A DNA stretch of 64,000 nt from Streptomyces sp. NRRL S-87 (GCF_000719335.1 NZ_JOGB01000023.1:1-64000); one strand, 5' to 3'; shown: positions 30,176 through 39,045, counted from the first letter of the stretch. The notes: generated by a model from the sequence alone, not told the origin. Translations and numbers: made by a program.

Positions 30176-30714
30176 CGTTCGCCCCCGATGTCGAGGCGGA
30201 CGTTCACGTCGCCGCCCCGGGAGAGCCACCGGCCGCCGCCTCCGGCGTGGATTCCGCCGACGTGGACCTCGACCGGTTGGGCCGCCTGCCGGGGTACGGT
30301 CGTGGTCTTGGCGGCGAGCTTGCCCCGCATGATCGCTCCGGTGCCCAGGAGGAGGACGGCCGAGACGAGGGCGACCTTCCAGATCGTGTCGAGGAGTTCG
30401 ACTGCCGGAGCGAGCGCGGGGGCGGCGATCCGCATGGCGAGTCCTCCGGACAGGGTGAGGGTGGACAGCGCGGCCGACGCGAGGGCGAGGCCCTTGGCCC
30501 AGCCGGGCATCGGTGTGGGCGCCGTGGCGGGGGTGGTGGGGACCGTCTCCAGGCGGGGGGCGATCTCGCGGGCCCACGCGGTGCGTCCGTCCGGGAGGAC
30601 GACGGGCACGGCGGCCGGGACGGGTACGGCGTACAGCTCCAGCTCGGCGGCCGGCGTCTGGGGGGTGGGCTGCCAGATCCGGGATGGGGTGACGTGGTCG
30701 AGGTGCTGGCTCAT
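30172..30714 (-). CDS. Two-helix membrane protein of the transfer block
   Basis: 180 residues. A proline-rich N-terminal ~70 residues is followed by two membrane segments (GLALASAALSTLTLSGGLAM and TIWKVALVSAVLLLGTG) and a Gly/Arg-rich tail with VEVHVGGIHAGGGG. No family recognised beyond the general type of small membrane proteins next to tra genes in Streptomyces plasmids. Coupled to the next gene by a GTGA overlap; 100 bp downstream of the FtsK-like gene. Confidence 0.75.
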   Translation of the reverse strand: MSQHLDHVTPSRIWQPTPQTPAAELELYAVPVPAAVPVVLPDGRTAWAREIAPRLETVPTTPATAPTPMPGWAKGLALASAALSTLTLSGGLAMRIAAPALAPAVELLDTIWKVALVSAVLLLGTGAIMRGKLAAKTTTVPRQAAQPVEVHVGGIHAGGGGRWLSRGGDVNVRLDIGGER

Positions 30715-30814
30715 GATGGGTCTCGCTCTCGTTGCGGGAGTGGAGAAGCCCGGCGGCCCTTCCTGGCCTGCAATGCGGGGAAGGGGCGCCGGGCTTCGGC
30801 ATGCTGCTGGTCGG

Positions 30815-32389
30815 TCAGGGCAGCTTGTAGCGGCCCCGCTCCGGGGAGATCAGGGTCCCTTCGCCGGTCAGCTCGGACAGAACCGCGCCGACGCGTGAGG
30901 CGGAGAGGGGTCGGCCACCGTCGTCCTTGAGGGCGGCGACGATCTCGGACTTGGTGAACGTCCCTCCGGCCGCGGCGATGACGGCTTTGATGCGGGACGT
31001 CGCCGTCGTACCGCTGGGCTTGCCACTGCCTTGGGCGATCGGGGCGTCGGGGCCCGCAAGGTGCCCAGGAGGACCTTCTCCGGCGCTGGGCTGAACGGCG
31101 CCTTCCCCTGTGGTGTGCTCCGGTACGTCTGGTGGGGTGCCGGGGGTGGCGTGCGCGGCAGCTGGTCCGCCCGGCGTTGGCGGCTGCGGTGCAGAGGCGG
31201 CTCCGGGTCGGGGTGGGGCGAGGATGATGGCGCCGCCTCGGTTGGCGTACGCGCCGCCGGCGACCGGGTGCGAGGCGGTCTCCAAGGGGGTTGGGGTGCC
31301 GGTTCCGTAGAGGGCGAGGATCGCCGGGTCTAGGCCGTCGACCGGGATCAGGGAGCCGACGCGGAAGAAGCGCATCAGCACCGAGGGGCGGGGGGATCCG
31401 AGGAGGTAGGCCATCCCGGCCGTGCTCGCCCCATGGGGCCGGGCACCGCGTCCGGCGTCGAACCTGCTGCGCAGGGTGGGCGGTCCGTCGAGTCGGGGGA
31501 TCGGCACGAGCGAGACTCCGTCGGGCAGCAGACCGTCGGAGACGAGGGAGGCCATCATGCCGCTGGACCAGCGCAGCAGGACGGTGTCGCCCTCCTTCAG
31601 CATGCCGCGCAGGGTGTCGCTGCCGCCCAGCTCCTCGACGTGTCCCGCCTGTGCCGAAAGGCTCACGCCGACGCCGACCGACCGGCCTGTCCTGCCGATC
31701 TCCTTGATGAGGTAGGCGGCCTCCTGGCGGTAGGGGGCTCCGTCTTCGAGCAGCCGGTTGGCCTCGTCGATGCGGATGGTCAGCAACGGGTCCGGCCGGC
31801 CAGCGAAGAAGGAGGAGCGGCCCATCGCGGCGTACCGCTGCATCCGGTCCAAGGCGACTGCGACGGCCGCCCGCAACATCCGAATGGCGTCCTCGGGCGT
31901 CGTCACATGCCAGTCGACGTTCCCTCGCGCCTCCGGCACCGACTGGCCGTATTTGAGGTCGGCGAGCCACGTGCAGATCCCCGACCGCTTCTCGGCGGCC
32001 AGGATCAGCTGCAGGGCTCGGCTCTTGCCCGCGCCGGTCGTCCCGAAGATCGCGGCGCGCTGTGCGCCCGAGCCCGGCTCGTACAGGCGCATCCGGGCGG
32101 GCTCGCCGTCGTGGTAGCGGCCGACGGTGATGTACCCATCGGCGTCCATGACAAGGTCGGTCAGCGGGTCGGGCTCCGGGAGCCCGGCCAGCGGCGGCCT
32201 CTTGTAGATGGTGACGAGTGCGCTCCCGAGGCCGTCGGTCTCGACCGCGACGCACGCGGGGTCGGTGACCCCGAGGGCGGAGCACAGGAGCCGGTGGTCG
32301 TAGGTGATGACCCGGCCCTGGGGGACGGCCACCTCGATCTCGACCACGTCGAAGTCGGCGGCGGCCGGCGTCACCGTCGTGCGGGACAT
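30815..32389 (-). CDS. FtsK/TraB-like DNA translocase with C-terminal winged helix
   Basis: 524 residues from ATG 32389 (TGATG overlap with the preceding gene). Walker A GTTGAGKS at about 116-123, Walker B LLTIRIDE at about 202-209, and the FtsK-type stretch GRTGRSVGVGVSLSAQ. An Ala/Pro-rich linker (~390-455) leads to a winged-helix domain (SRIKAVIAAAGGTFTKSEIV ... GVGAVLSEL-type end GAVLSELTGEGTLI). In Streptomyces TraB proteins the C-terminal winged helix recognises the plasmid clt sequence and the motor pumps double-stranded DNA into the recipient; the same layout here suggests that role, or coupling of the relaxosome to the channel. There is no clear N-terminal membrane helix; the membrane proteins encoded next to it may supply the anchor. 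Confidence 0.85.
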   Translation of the reverse strand: MSRTTVTPAAADFDVVEIEVAVPQGRVITYDHRLLCSALGVTDPACVAVETDGLGSALVTIYKRPPLAGLPEPDPLTDLVMDADGYITVGRYHDGEPARMRLYEPGSGAQRAAIFGTTGAGKSRALQLILAAEKRSGICTWLADLKYGQSVPEARGNVDWHVTTPEDAIRMLRAAVAVALDRMQRYAAMGRSSFFAGRPDPLLTIRIDEANRLLEDGAPYRQEAAYLIKEIGRTGRSVGVGVSLSAQAGHVEELGGSDTLRGMLKEGDTVLLRWSSGMMASLVSDGLLPDGVSLVPIPRLDGPPTLRSRFDAGRGARPHGASTAGMAYLLGSPRPSVLMRFFRVGSLIPVDGLDPAILALYGTGTPTPLETASHPVAGGAYANRGGAIILAPPRPGAASAPQPPTPGGPAAAHATPGTPPDVPEHTTGEGAVQPSAGEGPPGHLAGPDAPIAQGSGKPSGTTATSRIKAVIAAAGGTFTKSEIVAALKDDGGRPLSASRVGAVLSELTGEGTLISPERGRYKLP

Positions 32390-33228
32390 CACGGCTGCGG
32401 CACCTCTTCCCACGCGCCGGTGGTGGTGTTGCCCCGGCGGACGCGGATGACCTGGGCGCCGGGCATCGCTGTGGGGGCGACCTGCTGGGCCCACACGGAC
32501 GGGAAGTCCGTCGCGGCGGCGGCTTTGCCGACGGTGATCTGCTTGCGGCCGGTGCCGTGGCCCGCGACCGCGCCCACTTGGATCAGCGCGACGGGTGCGT
32601 TGATGAGCGCGGAGAGCCGTTCGGTGTCGATGGCCGGGACGGGGTGGCCGGCGGGGGCAACGACGTGGGCGGACCAGTCGTGGGGGCCGGCGGCGCGCAG
32701 CTGCTCCAGCCGCGTCCCGGGGGCGATCCCTCCGGGGACGGCGGCTGCCACCGCCCACCAGGACGCGAGGCGCGCTTCCAGAGGGCCGGTCGTCAGAACC
32801 GCGGGCGCCGGGGCAGCGGTGACCGCTTCGAGGGCCTCCGTACTCTCGCCGGCCCTCGACAGGGCGGCGGCGTTCTGCCGGGCCCACTGGGCCGGGCGCA
32901 CCCACCAGGTGATCCCAGTCCACACGGCGGCCGCCGTGAACTCCCAGGGCTGCATCCCGGGGACGCTCTGAAACCCGAGGGTGGCGGCCGTCAGCGTGAC
33001 GGTGGGGGAGAGGTACATGCTCTTGAGCCAGGCCGGGGCGGAGTGGGGGGCCACCGACATCAGGAGGCCGCCCCCGGCGGCGAGCGCGCCGGGGACGAGG
33101 GCGAGCGCGGCGGTCGGCGTGACGGTGGAGGCGAGGAGGACGGCAGCGCCGCCCACGGTCCCGGCCCGCCCGGTCATGTCTCGGGTGCGGGTCAGCGCGG
33201 CTTGAATGCGTTCGACGGAGGGCAGCAC
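32389..33228 (-). CDS. Membrane protein partner of the translocase
   Basis: 279 residues from a GTG at 33228 (GGAAGGGG 6 nt upstream). Three to four hydrophobic segments in the first 130 residues (AGTVGGAAVLLASTV, LVPGALAAGGGLLMSV, TVTLTAATLGF, AAAVWTGITWWV), then a ~150-residue soluble domain (WAVAAAVPGGIAPGTRL ... VWAQQVAPTAMPGAQVIRVRR). The TGATG coupling to the FtsK-like gene implies equal synthesis and a shared complex. No family recognised. Confidence 0.8.
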   Translation of the reverse strand: MLPSVERIQAALTRTRDMTGRAGTVGGAAVLLASTVTPTAALALVPGALAAGGGLLMSVAPHSAPAWLKSMYLSPTVTLTAATLGFQSVPGMQPWEFTAAAVWTGITWWVRPAQWARQNAAALSRAGESTEALEAVTAAPAPAVLTTGPLEARLASWWAVAAAVPGGIAPGTRLEQLRAAGPHDWSAHVVAPAGHPVPAIDTERLSALINAPVALIQVGAVAGHGTGRKQITVGKAAAATDFPSVWAQQVAPTAMPGAQVIRVRRGNTTTGAWEEVPQP

Positions 33229-33280
33229 GACGAACCCCTTCCAGGGGGTGGTGGTGTGATGGGCAGGACGGGGCCGGCGA

Positions 33281-33323
33281 GGAGCTGGGGAGCACCTCGG
33301 CCGGCGAGGTGCTGCCCAGCTCC
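33281..33323 (-). terminator. Intercistronic stem-loop
   Basis: 19-bp stem with one mismatch (33281-33299 with 33305-33323), 5-nt loop, in the 112-bp gap before the GTG at 33228. May attenuate or protect the operon message rather than end it. Confidence 0.6.
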
Positions 33324-33340
33324 TGCCGCGTGCGGCCGGG

Positions 33341-34051
33341 TTACCGGGAGCGGTAGAAGTTGCGGTTGGCCATCTCGATGCCGCCCGGCATGTTCGCGGC
33401 CCGCTCGGCGATGGCTCCGTAGTCGGTCCGGTGCGCGGCCTCAGCCTGGGCGAACAGGACGGCCATCTCCTCGGCATTGGTGGCCATGCGGCGGGCGGCG
33501 GCGAGCGCGTTCCGCATCGCCTGGGCGGCCTGCTGGTGCTCGGCCAGGGTGTTGGTGTCCACCTCCAGGTGGGCGGCCAGGGCCACCTGGTGGTCGACGG
33601 ACCTGGCGCAGTCGGCAACGTATTCGTACGTCTCGCGGACCCGGGCGCCGACGCCGCGCAGGGAGCGTCCGGCCTTGGCGAGCTGGGCGACAAGCCGGAG
33701 GTAGGTGAAGATCTCCAGCATCGCCGTGATGGAGATGCCCATCTTCTCGGCGGCCTCGGCGACGTCCTTGCCCGCGACGCCCGCGGGACGTTCCCGGCCC
33801 GTGGGGCCGAGTTCGAGGGCCGGGGCCGGTTCGAGCGCCGTCGCGGGCTCGGCCGCCGCCGGGGCACCGGCCTGCTTCGGAGCAGCGGCTGGTCCGGGTG
33901 CGGGCAGGCTGGGGTTGTACTTGGGGACCTGGGCGGTCGGCTGGCCGACCGCAGGAGTGGGCGGGGGTTCCGGCTTCAGGGCCCGGATCTGGGCGGGCGG
34001 CGTGAGGGCCGAAGTCGGTCCGGCAGGCAGCGCCGGGTACTTCTCACTCAT
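33341..34051 (-). CDS. Helical transfer-block protein
   Basis: 236 residues from ATG 34051 (CAGGAG 8 nt upstream). The first ~90 residues are Pro/Ala-rich and disordered (MSEKYPALPAGPTSALTPPA...). The rest is predicted helical: AEAAEKMGISITAMLEIFTY, DHQVALAAHLEVDTNTLAEH, MRNALAAARRMATNAEEMAV. No transmembrane segment, no family recognised. Its gene follows that of the Gly/Lys-rich membrane protein by 5 bp, so the two are co-expressed. Confidence 0.75.
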   Translation of the reverse strand: MSEKYPALPAGPTSALTPPAQIRALKPEPPPTPAVGQPTAQVPKYNPSLPAPGPAAAPKQAGAPAAAEPATALEPAPALELGPTGRERPAGVAGKDVAEAAEKMGISITAMLEIFTYLRLVAQLAKAGRSLRGVGARVRETYEYVADCARSVDHQVALAAHLEVDTNTLAEHQQAAQAMRNALAAARRMATNAEEMAVLFAQAEAAHRTDYGAIAERAANMPGGIEMANRNFYRSR

Positions 34052-34056
34052 CGGGT

Positions 34057-36213
34057 CTACTCCTGGTGGTAATCGCGCTCGGCTGGGGCGGCGTGCCCGT
34101 GGTCGCGGGTGAGGTCGGCCAGCTCCTGGTGCCGCCAAGCGGCCTGCTTCCCGGCGGTGGCGATGGACTCCGAGGCCTGCGGGAGGGCCTTCTCCAGCGC
34201 GAGGGCGTTCTTGCGGATCTCCGTGGCGTTCTCCATCAGCCGCAACGCGTGCCGCCGCAGCGAGCCGGGGATCTTCAGCCTGTTGATCTCGACTAGCAGC
34301 TTCGCCAAGTGGGTGTAGAGCTTCTGCGCGGCGACGGCGTCGTGGCGGGCTTCCTCGACACGGGCCAGGACCTCGACGGCGATGTCGGCGTCGTTCTCGA
34401 TCAGGTCGTAGATGGTCAGGTCGGTGTCGCCGAAGTCGTACGCGACCGGCACGAGGTCGAGCGCGCCACCGCCGGTGCCGCCGGACCATCCGGTGAGGGC
34501 GATGCCGGACGCTCCGGCGACGACTGGCTCGTCTGAGGTGGGCATGGGGGTGGCTCCTGAGGGTGCGGCTTTAAGGGCAGGACGTACAGGGGTCGGCCCG
34601 AGCACGGCGGCCGGTTCGGGCGCCGGGGGCGGGTCGGGCGGGATGCGGGTCAGGGTCACGACGGGCGGCTCGGGGACCATGCCCGGCGGCGGCTTGGGCG
34701 GGCCGTGTCCGACCCACGGGCCGGCACCCGGCCCCGGCGGCGGGGGCGGTCCTCCCGCGCCGGGCGGCGGCCCCGTGGGGCCCGGAGGAGGACCGGACGG
34801 CGGTGGAGGGCCCGAGGGGCCGGGGGGCGGGGTCGTGGACCCCTGCGCCCCGGGCGCTCCCGCGGCTCCGCAGGAGGCCGCGCGGCGCTTGTTCTGCAAC
34901 GCCTCCCAGCGGACCCCGGCCCGGTCCCTGACCCGCGTCCACCCCGAACGTGCCCAGCTCCCGGCCTTCCTGCGGCCCTGGTTGCCCCACGACAGGCCTT
35001 CGGCCGTGGCCTTCTTCCCCCATGTCCAGGTGGACTTGGCGGCCTTCGACCTTGCCGCCCGCACCCCCAGCGCCGAGGCGCTCGCCAGGCCCCGCCGCGC
35101 CTTCGCCGCCCCGAGCCGCAGCCAGGACCGCTTCGGGGAGGGGGGCGAGTTCGGCTTCTTCTTGCCGGACTTCGAGCCGGGGGAGGTGCCCCTCGTCGGG
35201 CCACCCTTGCCCTTCTTCTTGGGACTGGGGGCGCCCCCGCCCTTCCCGGCCTTGGGGGACCCCGGGCCCTTCCCGGACGCGCCCGGCTTGGACCGGCCGG
35301 ACGCCTTCGGCTTCCCCCCGGGTCCGGGACCGGACGACGTTGGACCCCCGGCCCCGGATCCGCCGCCCTTGCTCCTGAGGCGGGGCAGGCGCAACCGTGT
35401 CCCCTTCGAGCCGCGCGGCGCTTTCCCACCCGACCGGTCACCCGAGCCGGAACCTGGACCAAGTCCGGTGCCGGCGTCGGGGGGCTTGGGCTTCTTCGTC
35501 TTCCCGCCTGACCCGGTGCCGGACCCGGCTGGGGCGTTCTTCGGCGTCGGCGCCCCGAACCCGGGCGCCTTGCCGTTCGTAGCCTTCCCGAACGGGGATG
35601 TGGACCGGTTCGAGGGAGGCTGGGCAGTCGGACCAGACCGGCCCGAGCCCCCGCCCCCCTTCGACCCGCCGCCTCCGCCGCGGCTCCCGCGGCCGGAGCC
35701 GGCCGCCTTCTTCCCGAACTCGGGGCCCGAGGGGATGCGGGTGCCAGCCGCGGCGGCCGACTTCCCGCCCTTGGCGGCCTTCTCGGCGACGGCCCGGTGG
35801 TGGTCGGCGCGGGCCTTGATCCAGGAGACCAGGGCGACGGAGCCGCGCAGGCACGCGACGGCGACGGCGGAGGCCACCAGGACGGAGAGGGTGGCGCCCT
35901 CCCGGAGGGTCATCGACTGTCCGGCCGCAGTCGCGGCAAGCCCCTCCGAGGACGTGCCCGCGACTGCTGGGCGATCACTGTCCGTTGCGGTGGCGAGCGG
36001 CAGCGACAGGGTGAGCGGCGGGACGAGGGCCTGGGCGATCAGGGTGGGAAACGCTCCGGCCGGTTCCTCTTCCGTCCGGGGAGCCGTCTCGGCGGCCGGG
36101 GCGGCGGCGGGGTTTCCGGTGACCGGGGACGAGGCGGTCGGCGGGTTGAAGCCGACGGCCGGGAAGGGGATCACCTGGCCTTCGCCAGGGGGTCCTGACT
36201 GCTGATCCGTCAT
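34057..36213 (-). CDS. Basic Gly/Pro/Lys-rich membrane protein
   Basis: 718 residues from ATG 36213 (GAGGGAGG 5 nt upstream). One or two hydrophobic segments lie near residues 50-130 (LIAQALVPPLTLSLPLATAT; ATLSVLVASAVAVACLRG). Then comes ~270 residues of Gly/Ser/Lys/Pro low-complexity sequence with high positive charge, a Pro/Gly collagen-like stretch (~430-500), and a helical C-terminal domain (~560-718: LIENDADIAVEVLARVEEA ... LMENATEIRKNALALEKAL). The charge suggests contact with DNA, peptidoglycan or teichoic acids at the mating site (inference). The helical C-terminus resembles that of the next gene's product in style. The opposite strand has a long open frame, which is a shadow of the biased composition. 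Confidence 0.8.
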   Translation of the reverse strand: MTDQQSGPPGEGQVIPFPAVGFNPPTASSPVTGNPAAAPAAETAPRTEEEPAGAFPTLIAQALVPPLTLSLPLATATDSDRPAVAGTSSEGLAATAAGQSMTLREGATLSVLVASAVAVACLRGSVALVSWIKARADHHRAVAEKAAKGGKSAAAAGTRIPSGPEFGKKAAGSGRGSRGGGGGSKGGGGSGRSGPTAQPPSNRSTSPFGKATNGKAPGFGAPTPKNAPAGSGTGSGGKTKKPKPPDAGTGLGPGSGSGDRSGGKAPRGSKGTRLRLPRLRSKGGGSGAGGPTSSGPGPGGKPKASGRSKPGASGKGPGSPKAGKGGGAPSPKKKGKGGPTRGTSPGSKSGKKKPNSPPSPKRSWLRLGAAKARRGLASASALGVRAARSKAAKSTWTWGKKATAEGLSWGNQGRRKAGSWARSGWTRVRDRAGVRWEALQNKRRAASCGAAGAPGAQGSTTPPPGPSGPPPPSGPPPGPTGPPPGAGGPPPPPGPGAGPWVGHGPPKPPPGMVPEPPVVTLTRIPPDPPPAPEPAAVLGPTPVRPALKAAPSGATPMPTSDEPVVAGASGIALTGWSGGTGGGALDLVPVAYDFGDTDLTIYDLIENDADIAVEVLARVEEARHDAVAAQKLYTHLAKLLVEINRLKIPGSLRRHALRLMENATEIRKNALALEKALPQASESIATAGKQAAWRHQELADLTRDHGHAAPAERDYHQE

Positions 36214-36264
36214 GAGTACCTCCCTCGAAGGGGGTTGACAGTGAGTGATGGTCGGTGCGAATCT

Positions 36265-36288
36265 CGCGCGCGCGCGACGCGCGCGCGC
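36265..36288. repeat. Alternating CG tract
   Basis: Twelve alternating C/G bases, one A, then eleven more, in the 136-bp gap between the 36350 and 36213 genes; followed by a short GC hairpin. Could form a hairpin or Z-DNA. Confidence 0.6.
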
Positions 36289-36349
36289 CTCGGGCCCCGG
36301 GAGACCCCGGGGCCGGGCGGCAACAACAGCAACAACACGAGCTCGGCGA

Positions 36350-36589
36350 CTACGCAATGTGACGCTGCGCCCAGGTGTGGAGGAGCTCGGCGAGCTCCCG
36401 CCACACCTGGTGGTCGTCCGGGTTCGCGCCCTCCGGGGTCTCCCGGTCGGCCCGCTTCTTCGCGGTGGCCTTCGCGTACTCGACCATCAGCCCGGCGAAC
36501 TCGCGGGGCGACTTCGCGGCGGCCTGCCGGGCGTTCCAGAACTGGGCGTGGTTGGCGCGCGTACGGGCGGCCCGCTGCGCTGCGTTCAC
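36350..36589 (-). CDS. Small helical protein
   Basis: 79 residues, GTG start overlapping the previous stop (GTGA). Basic and helical: NAAQRAARTRANHAQFWNAR, then FAGLMVEYAKATAKKRADRE and VWRELAELLHTWAQRHIA. No family recognised; strong codon bias and coupling support it as real. Confidence 0.75.
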   Translation of the reverse strand: MNAAQRAARTRANHAQFWNARQAAAKSPREFAGLMVEYAKATAKKRADRETPEGANPDDHQVWRELAELLHTWAQRHIA

Positions 36590-37095
36590 TCCGCGGCCTT
36601 GAAGAGGGTCGAGAGCGGCATCACGGGTTGTGACGGCTGCGGGGTCTGCTGCTGGGGCTGCGGCTGGGCGGGCACGAGCCCGGAGGCGTCGCTCGCGACG
36701 GCCTGGGCGACCTGGTTGACCACCCCGGACGGGGCGGCCGTCAGGTGCTTGCTGGCCTTGTGGAGCTCCTTCTGCGCGGCCTTGTCGGCCCGGGCGCGCG
36801 GCAGCTCGATGCGGCCCCGGCGGTAGGCGACCTCCAGGGCCTTCGCGCCGTCCATGATGGCCTGGGCGTGCTTGGCCATCTCCCGCAGGGGGCGGGAGAT
36901 CCGCCAGGCGTGCAGGCGGGCGGCGAGGGGGCCGTCGCCCTCGATCGGGTCCTGCAGGAGGTGGCCGTACACCTCATCGGCCAGCACCCGGAAGTCCAGG
37001 TGGTAGGCCCTGAAGATCTCCCGGATCTGCTTGGCGTAGTACGTGCTGCCCTGCTCGGTGAGCAGGAGGTCGCTGGTCCAACGGTCGGAGCTCAC
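36586..37095 (-). CDS. Transfer-block hypothetical protein
   Basis: 169 residues from GTG 37095, preferred over the ATG 12 nt upstream because GGAGGA lies 4 nt before it. N-terminal half: LTEQGSTYYAKQIREIFRAYH ... EVYGHLL in short ordered segments; C-terminal third is Gln/Pro-rich. No family recognised. First of a coupled pair with the 79-residue protein. Confidence 0.75.
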   Translation of the reverse strand: MSSDRWTSDLLLTEQGSTYYAKQIREIFRAYHLDFRVLADEVYGHLLQDPIEGDGPLAARLHAWRISRPLREMAKHAQAIMDGAKALEVAYRRGRIELPRARADKAAQKELHKASKHLTAAPSGVVNQVAQAVASDASGLVPAQPQPQQQTPQPSQPVMPLSTLFKAAE

Positions 37096-37204
37096 GAGGT
37101 CCTCCATATCTGGTGGTTCAGGTGAGGCCCGCCGCCGACGCCGGGGCGGTGCTGGGGAGCACCTGGCCGGCGACGGCGACGGGCCTCACGGCCGCGGGGC
37201 GGGT

Positions 37205-38512
37205 TCAGACGGTGACGCCCTCGGGGAGGCGTCCGATGCGGGCAAGGGCTTGCTTGGCGCGGTCCTCGGAGCAACCCACCTCACGGCAGGCGCGGGCGAC
37301 GGACACCGTTGCGGAACCGGGGTCCAGGTCCTTCAGGGCGGCATCGAGCTGGTCGTCCGTCAGGGACGGGCGGCGCAGTCGGCCGCGCGATGCGGCGCGG
37401 GGGATGCGGGCGGTAGCGGAGGGCCGCTCCCCGCCGTTAGTGGAGGAAGTCCGCCTCAATGCGGAACCAGCCTTCCCCGCCTTGTCGGACCGGGTGCCGC
37501 CTCCGCTTGTCGTCTCCGCTAGGCCTCCGCCTGCGGCCCGAGTGGCGTCGCCGTTGGCGGAGGTCTTAGCGGAGGGGTGACCTGCGGCTTTCGTGGTGGT
37601 GGAGGAGTCGTTGGCGGAGGGCTGCTCGATGATGGCCGAGACGTCCGGCAGGGGGTCCTCCAGCGCGGCGCCGAGCTTGGCCAAGCGGAGTCGGAGCCGG
37701 GCCTGGGCGGGGACCTTGCGGCCCCTCCCGTAGCGCTCGACGACGAGCATCTTGAACGTGACGCGGGAGCGTTCGAGCTTGACGGCGCTGCGGTAGGAGC
37801 GGAGGTCCCACAGGACCATGCGCCGCCACAAGAGGAATGTCGGCAGCGGCGCGAGGAGCCAGCGCGCCCCTCGCGGGGTGTCGGCCCGTTCGCCGGTCTC
37901 GATGCCGACCATCCGGGAGACCGCCGAGTAGGCGGCTTCGACGGCGGCGACGAACAGGATGGGCAGGACGGCGTGGAGGCCGACGCCGACCGGGTCGCCC
38001 TTCTGCCAGGAGCCGGCCGCATTGAAGGCGATCGTCGCGAAGGTGAGGGCGTGGGCCGCCGGGCGCAGGAACCACACCGGGTATCCGGCCCAGGCCAGGG
38101 CGAGGGCCAGGGCGAGGAACACGATGATCCCGCTGTCCACGCCGATGGGGAGCAGGTCGGCGATGTGGCGCGGGACCCCGTGGTCGATGCCGAGTTGGCG
38201 TACGGCGTCGTAGGAACCGGCGAAGCCGATGGTGCCGACAAGCGCCGCGCCGACGACAGACAGTCCAAGGAGGGCCCACATGGGCCGCAGGGCCCGCTGG
38301 TCCGGCTCCTGGTCGTCGTCCTCGTCGTCGAGCTCCGGTCCAGCGGACTCGGGTTCCAGGGCGGGCCCGCCCGGCTCCGGGTCGGCGGCGCCCGGCTCCG
38401 GCTCCGGGTCGGGAAGGCGGGCGGGCTCGGACAGCAGGCGGGCGATGTCGGGCTGTCGCCGGGCCAGCAGGCCCAGTTCACGGTCGATGCTGTCGAGCAT
38501 GGGGGTGCTCAC
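37205..38512 (-). CDS. DUF2637 membrane protein
   Basis: 435 residues from a GTG at 38512 (GGAGGAAGG upstream, GTGA overlap with the preceding stop). An acidic ~70-residue start is followed by about four membrane segments (ALLGLSVVGAALVGTIGFAG, SGIIVFLALALALAWAGYP, HALTFATIAFNAAG, VLPILFVAAVEAAYSAV) with PIGVDSG between them, the DUF2637 pattern. A cytoplasmic region ends in a helix-turn-helix-like stretch (ATVSVARACREVGCSEDRA). DUF2637 proteins accompany Streptomyces plasmid transfer genes, where spread (Spd) functions are suspected; that is inference from the family. Confidence 0.85.
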   Translation of the reverse strand: MSTPMLDSIDRELGLLARRQPDIARLLSEPARLPDPEPEPGAADPEPGGPALEPESAGPELDDEDDDQEPDQRALRPMWALLGLSVVGAALVGTIGFAGSYDAVRQLGIDHGVPRHIADLLPIGVDSGIIVFLALALALAWAGYPVWFLRPAAHALTFATIAFNAAGSWQKGDPVGVGLHAVLPILFVAAVEAAYSAVSRMVGIETGERADTPRGARWLLAPLPTFLLWRRMVLWDLRSYRSAVKLERSRVTFKMLVVERYGRGRKVPAQARLRLRLAKLGAALEDPLPDVSAIIEQPSANDSSTTTKAAGHPSAKTSANGDATRAAGGGLAETTSGGGTRSDKAGKAGSALRRTSSTNGGERPSATARIPRAASRGRLRRPSLTDDQLDAALKDLDPGSATVSVARACREVGCSEDRAKQALARIGRLPEGVTV

Positions 38513-39045
38513 GCGCCTTCCTCCCTGGCCGGGGTGGTGCCGATGCCGCCGACGGTGGCGTTCGGCTTCGGCGCGGGCGTCGAGCCGCCCGTCGCCTCGT
38601 CCTCGAAGACCTCGCCGTCGCGGCGGGCGAGGTCTTCGACGTGCTTCCACAGCGGGCGGGGCAGCCGGTCGAGCCCGAGGAGTTCGCGGCGGGCCACCAG
38701 AAGCCGCGCGAGTTCCTGGCGCCGCTCGTCGTCGTTCAGCCGGTCGTCGAGCAGGGCGGCGGCGATGTCCATCGCGGCGATCTGCACCTCCTCCGCCACG
38801 ACCTTCGCCTCTCCGCGGGCGGCGAGCAGCTCCTTGCACTGGCGGCGGTTGGCTTCTTCGAGACGGTCGACGTCGCGCATGATCCGCTCGTTGTGCTGCT
38901 GAGCGCCGTACGCGTCGGCGGCCGCGTCGTGGAGGCGCGTGACGGCGTCGGTGGCGCGGGTGTCGGCGGCCGCGAGCTGGGTGGCCGCGGTGTCGGCGGC
39001 GGCGGTCAGCGCGGTGAGGCGCCTGGCGGTGATCAGGCGCAGCAT
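38509..39045 (-). CDS. Coiled-coil protein of the transfer block
   Basis: 178 residues, almost wholly helical with heptad character from ~10 to 120 (TAAATQLAAADTRATDAV..., RIMRDVDRLEEANRRQC). Overlaps both neighbours (TGATG upstream, GTGA downstream), so expression is coupled to the DUF2637 protein. No family recognised. Confidence 0.8.
   Translation of the reverse strand: MLRLITARRLTALTAAADTAATQLAAADTRATDAVTRLHDAAADAYGAQQHNERIMRDVDRLEEANRRQCKELLAARGEAKVVAEEVQIAAMDIAAALLDDRLNDDERRQELARLLVARRELLGLDRLPRPLWKHVEDLARRDGEVFEDEATGGSTPAPKPNATVGGIGTTPAREEGA

Noticed and set aside
30815-33295. Longer version of the FtsK-like gene starting at 33295
   Set aside because: The extra 300 codons overlap the membrane protein gene, lack codon bias, and the TGATG-coupled ATG at 32389 is the natural start.
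34412-36205. 597-codon + strand open frame rich in Pro/Gly
   Set aside because: Mirror image of the low-complexity - strand protein; no ribosome site or family feature.
36241-36349. Telomere-like palindromes at the CG tract
   Set aside because: It is internal, between two operon genes, and lacks the series of spaced palindromes of Streptomyces telomeres.
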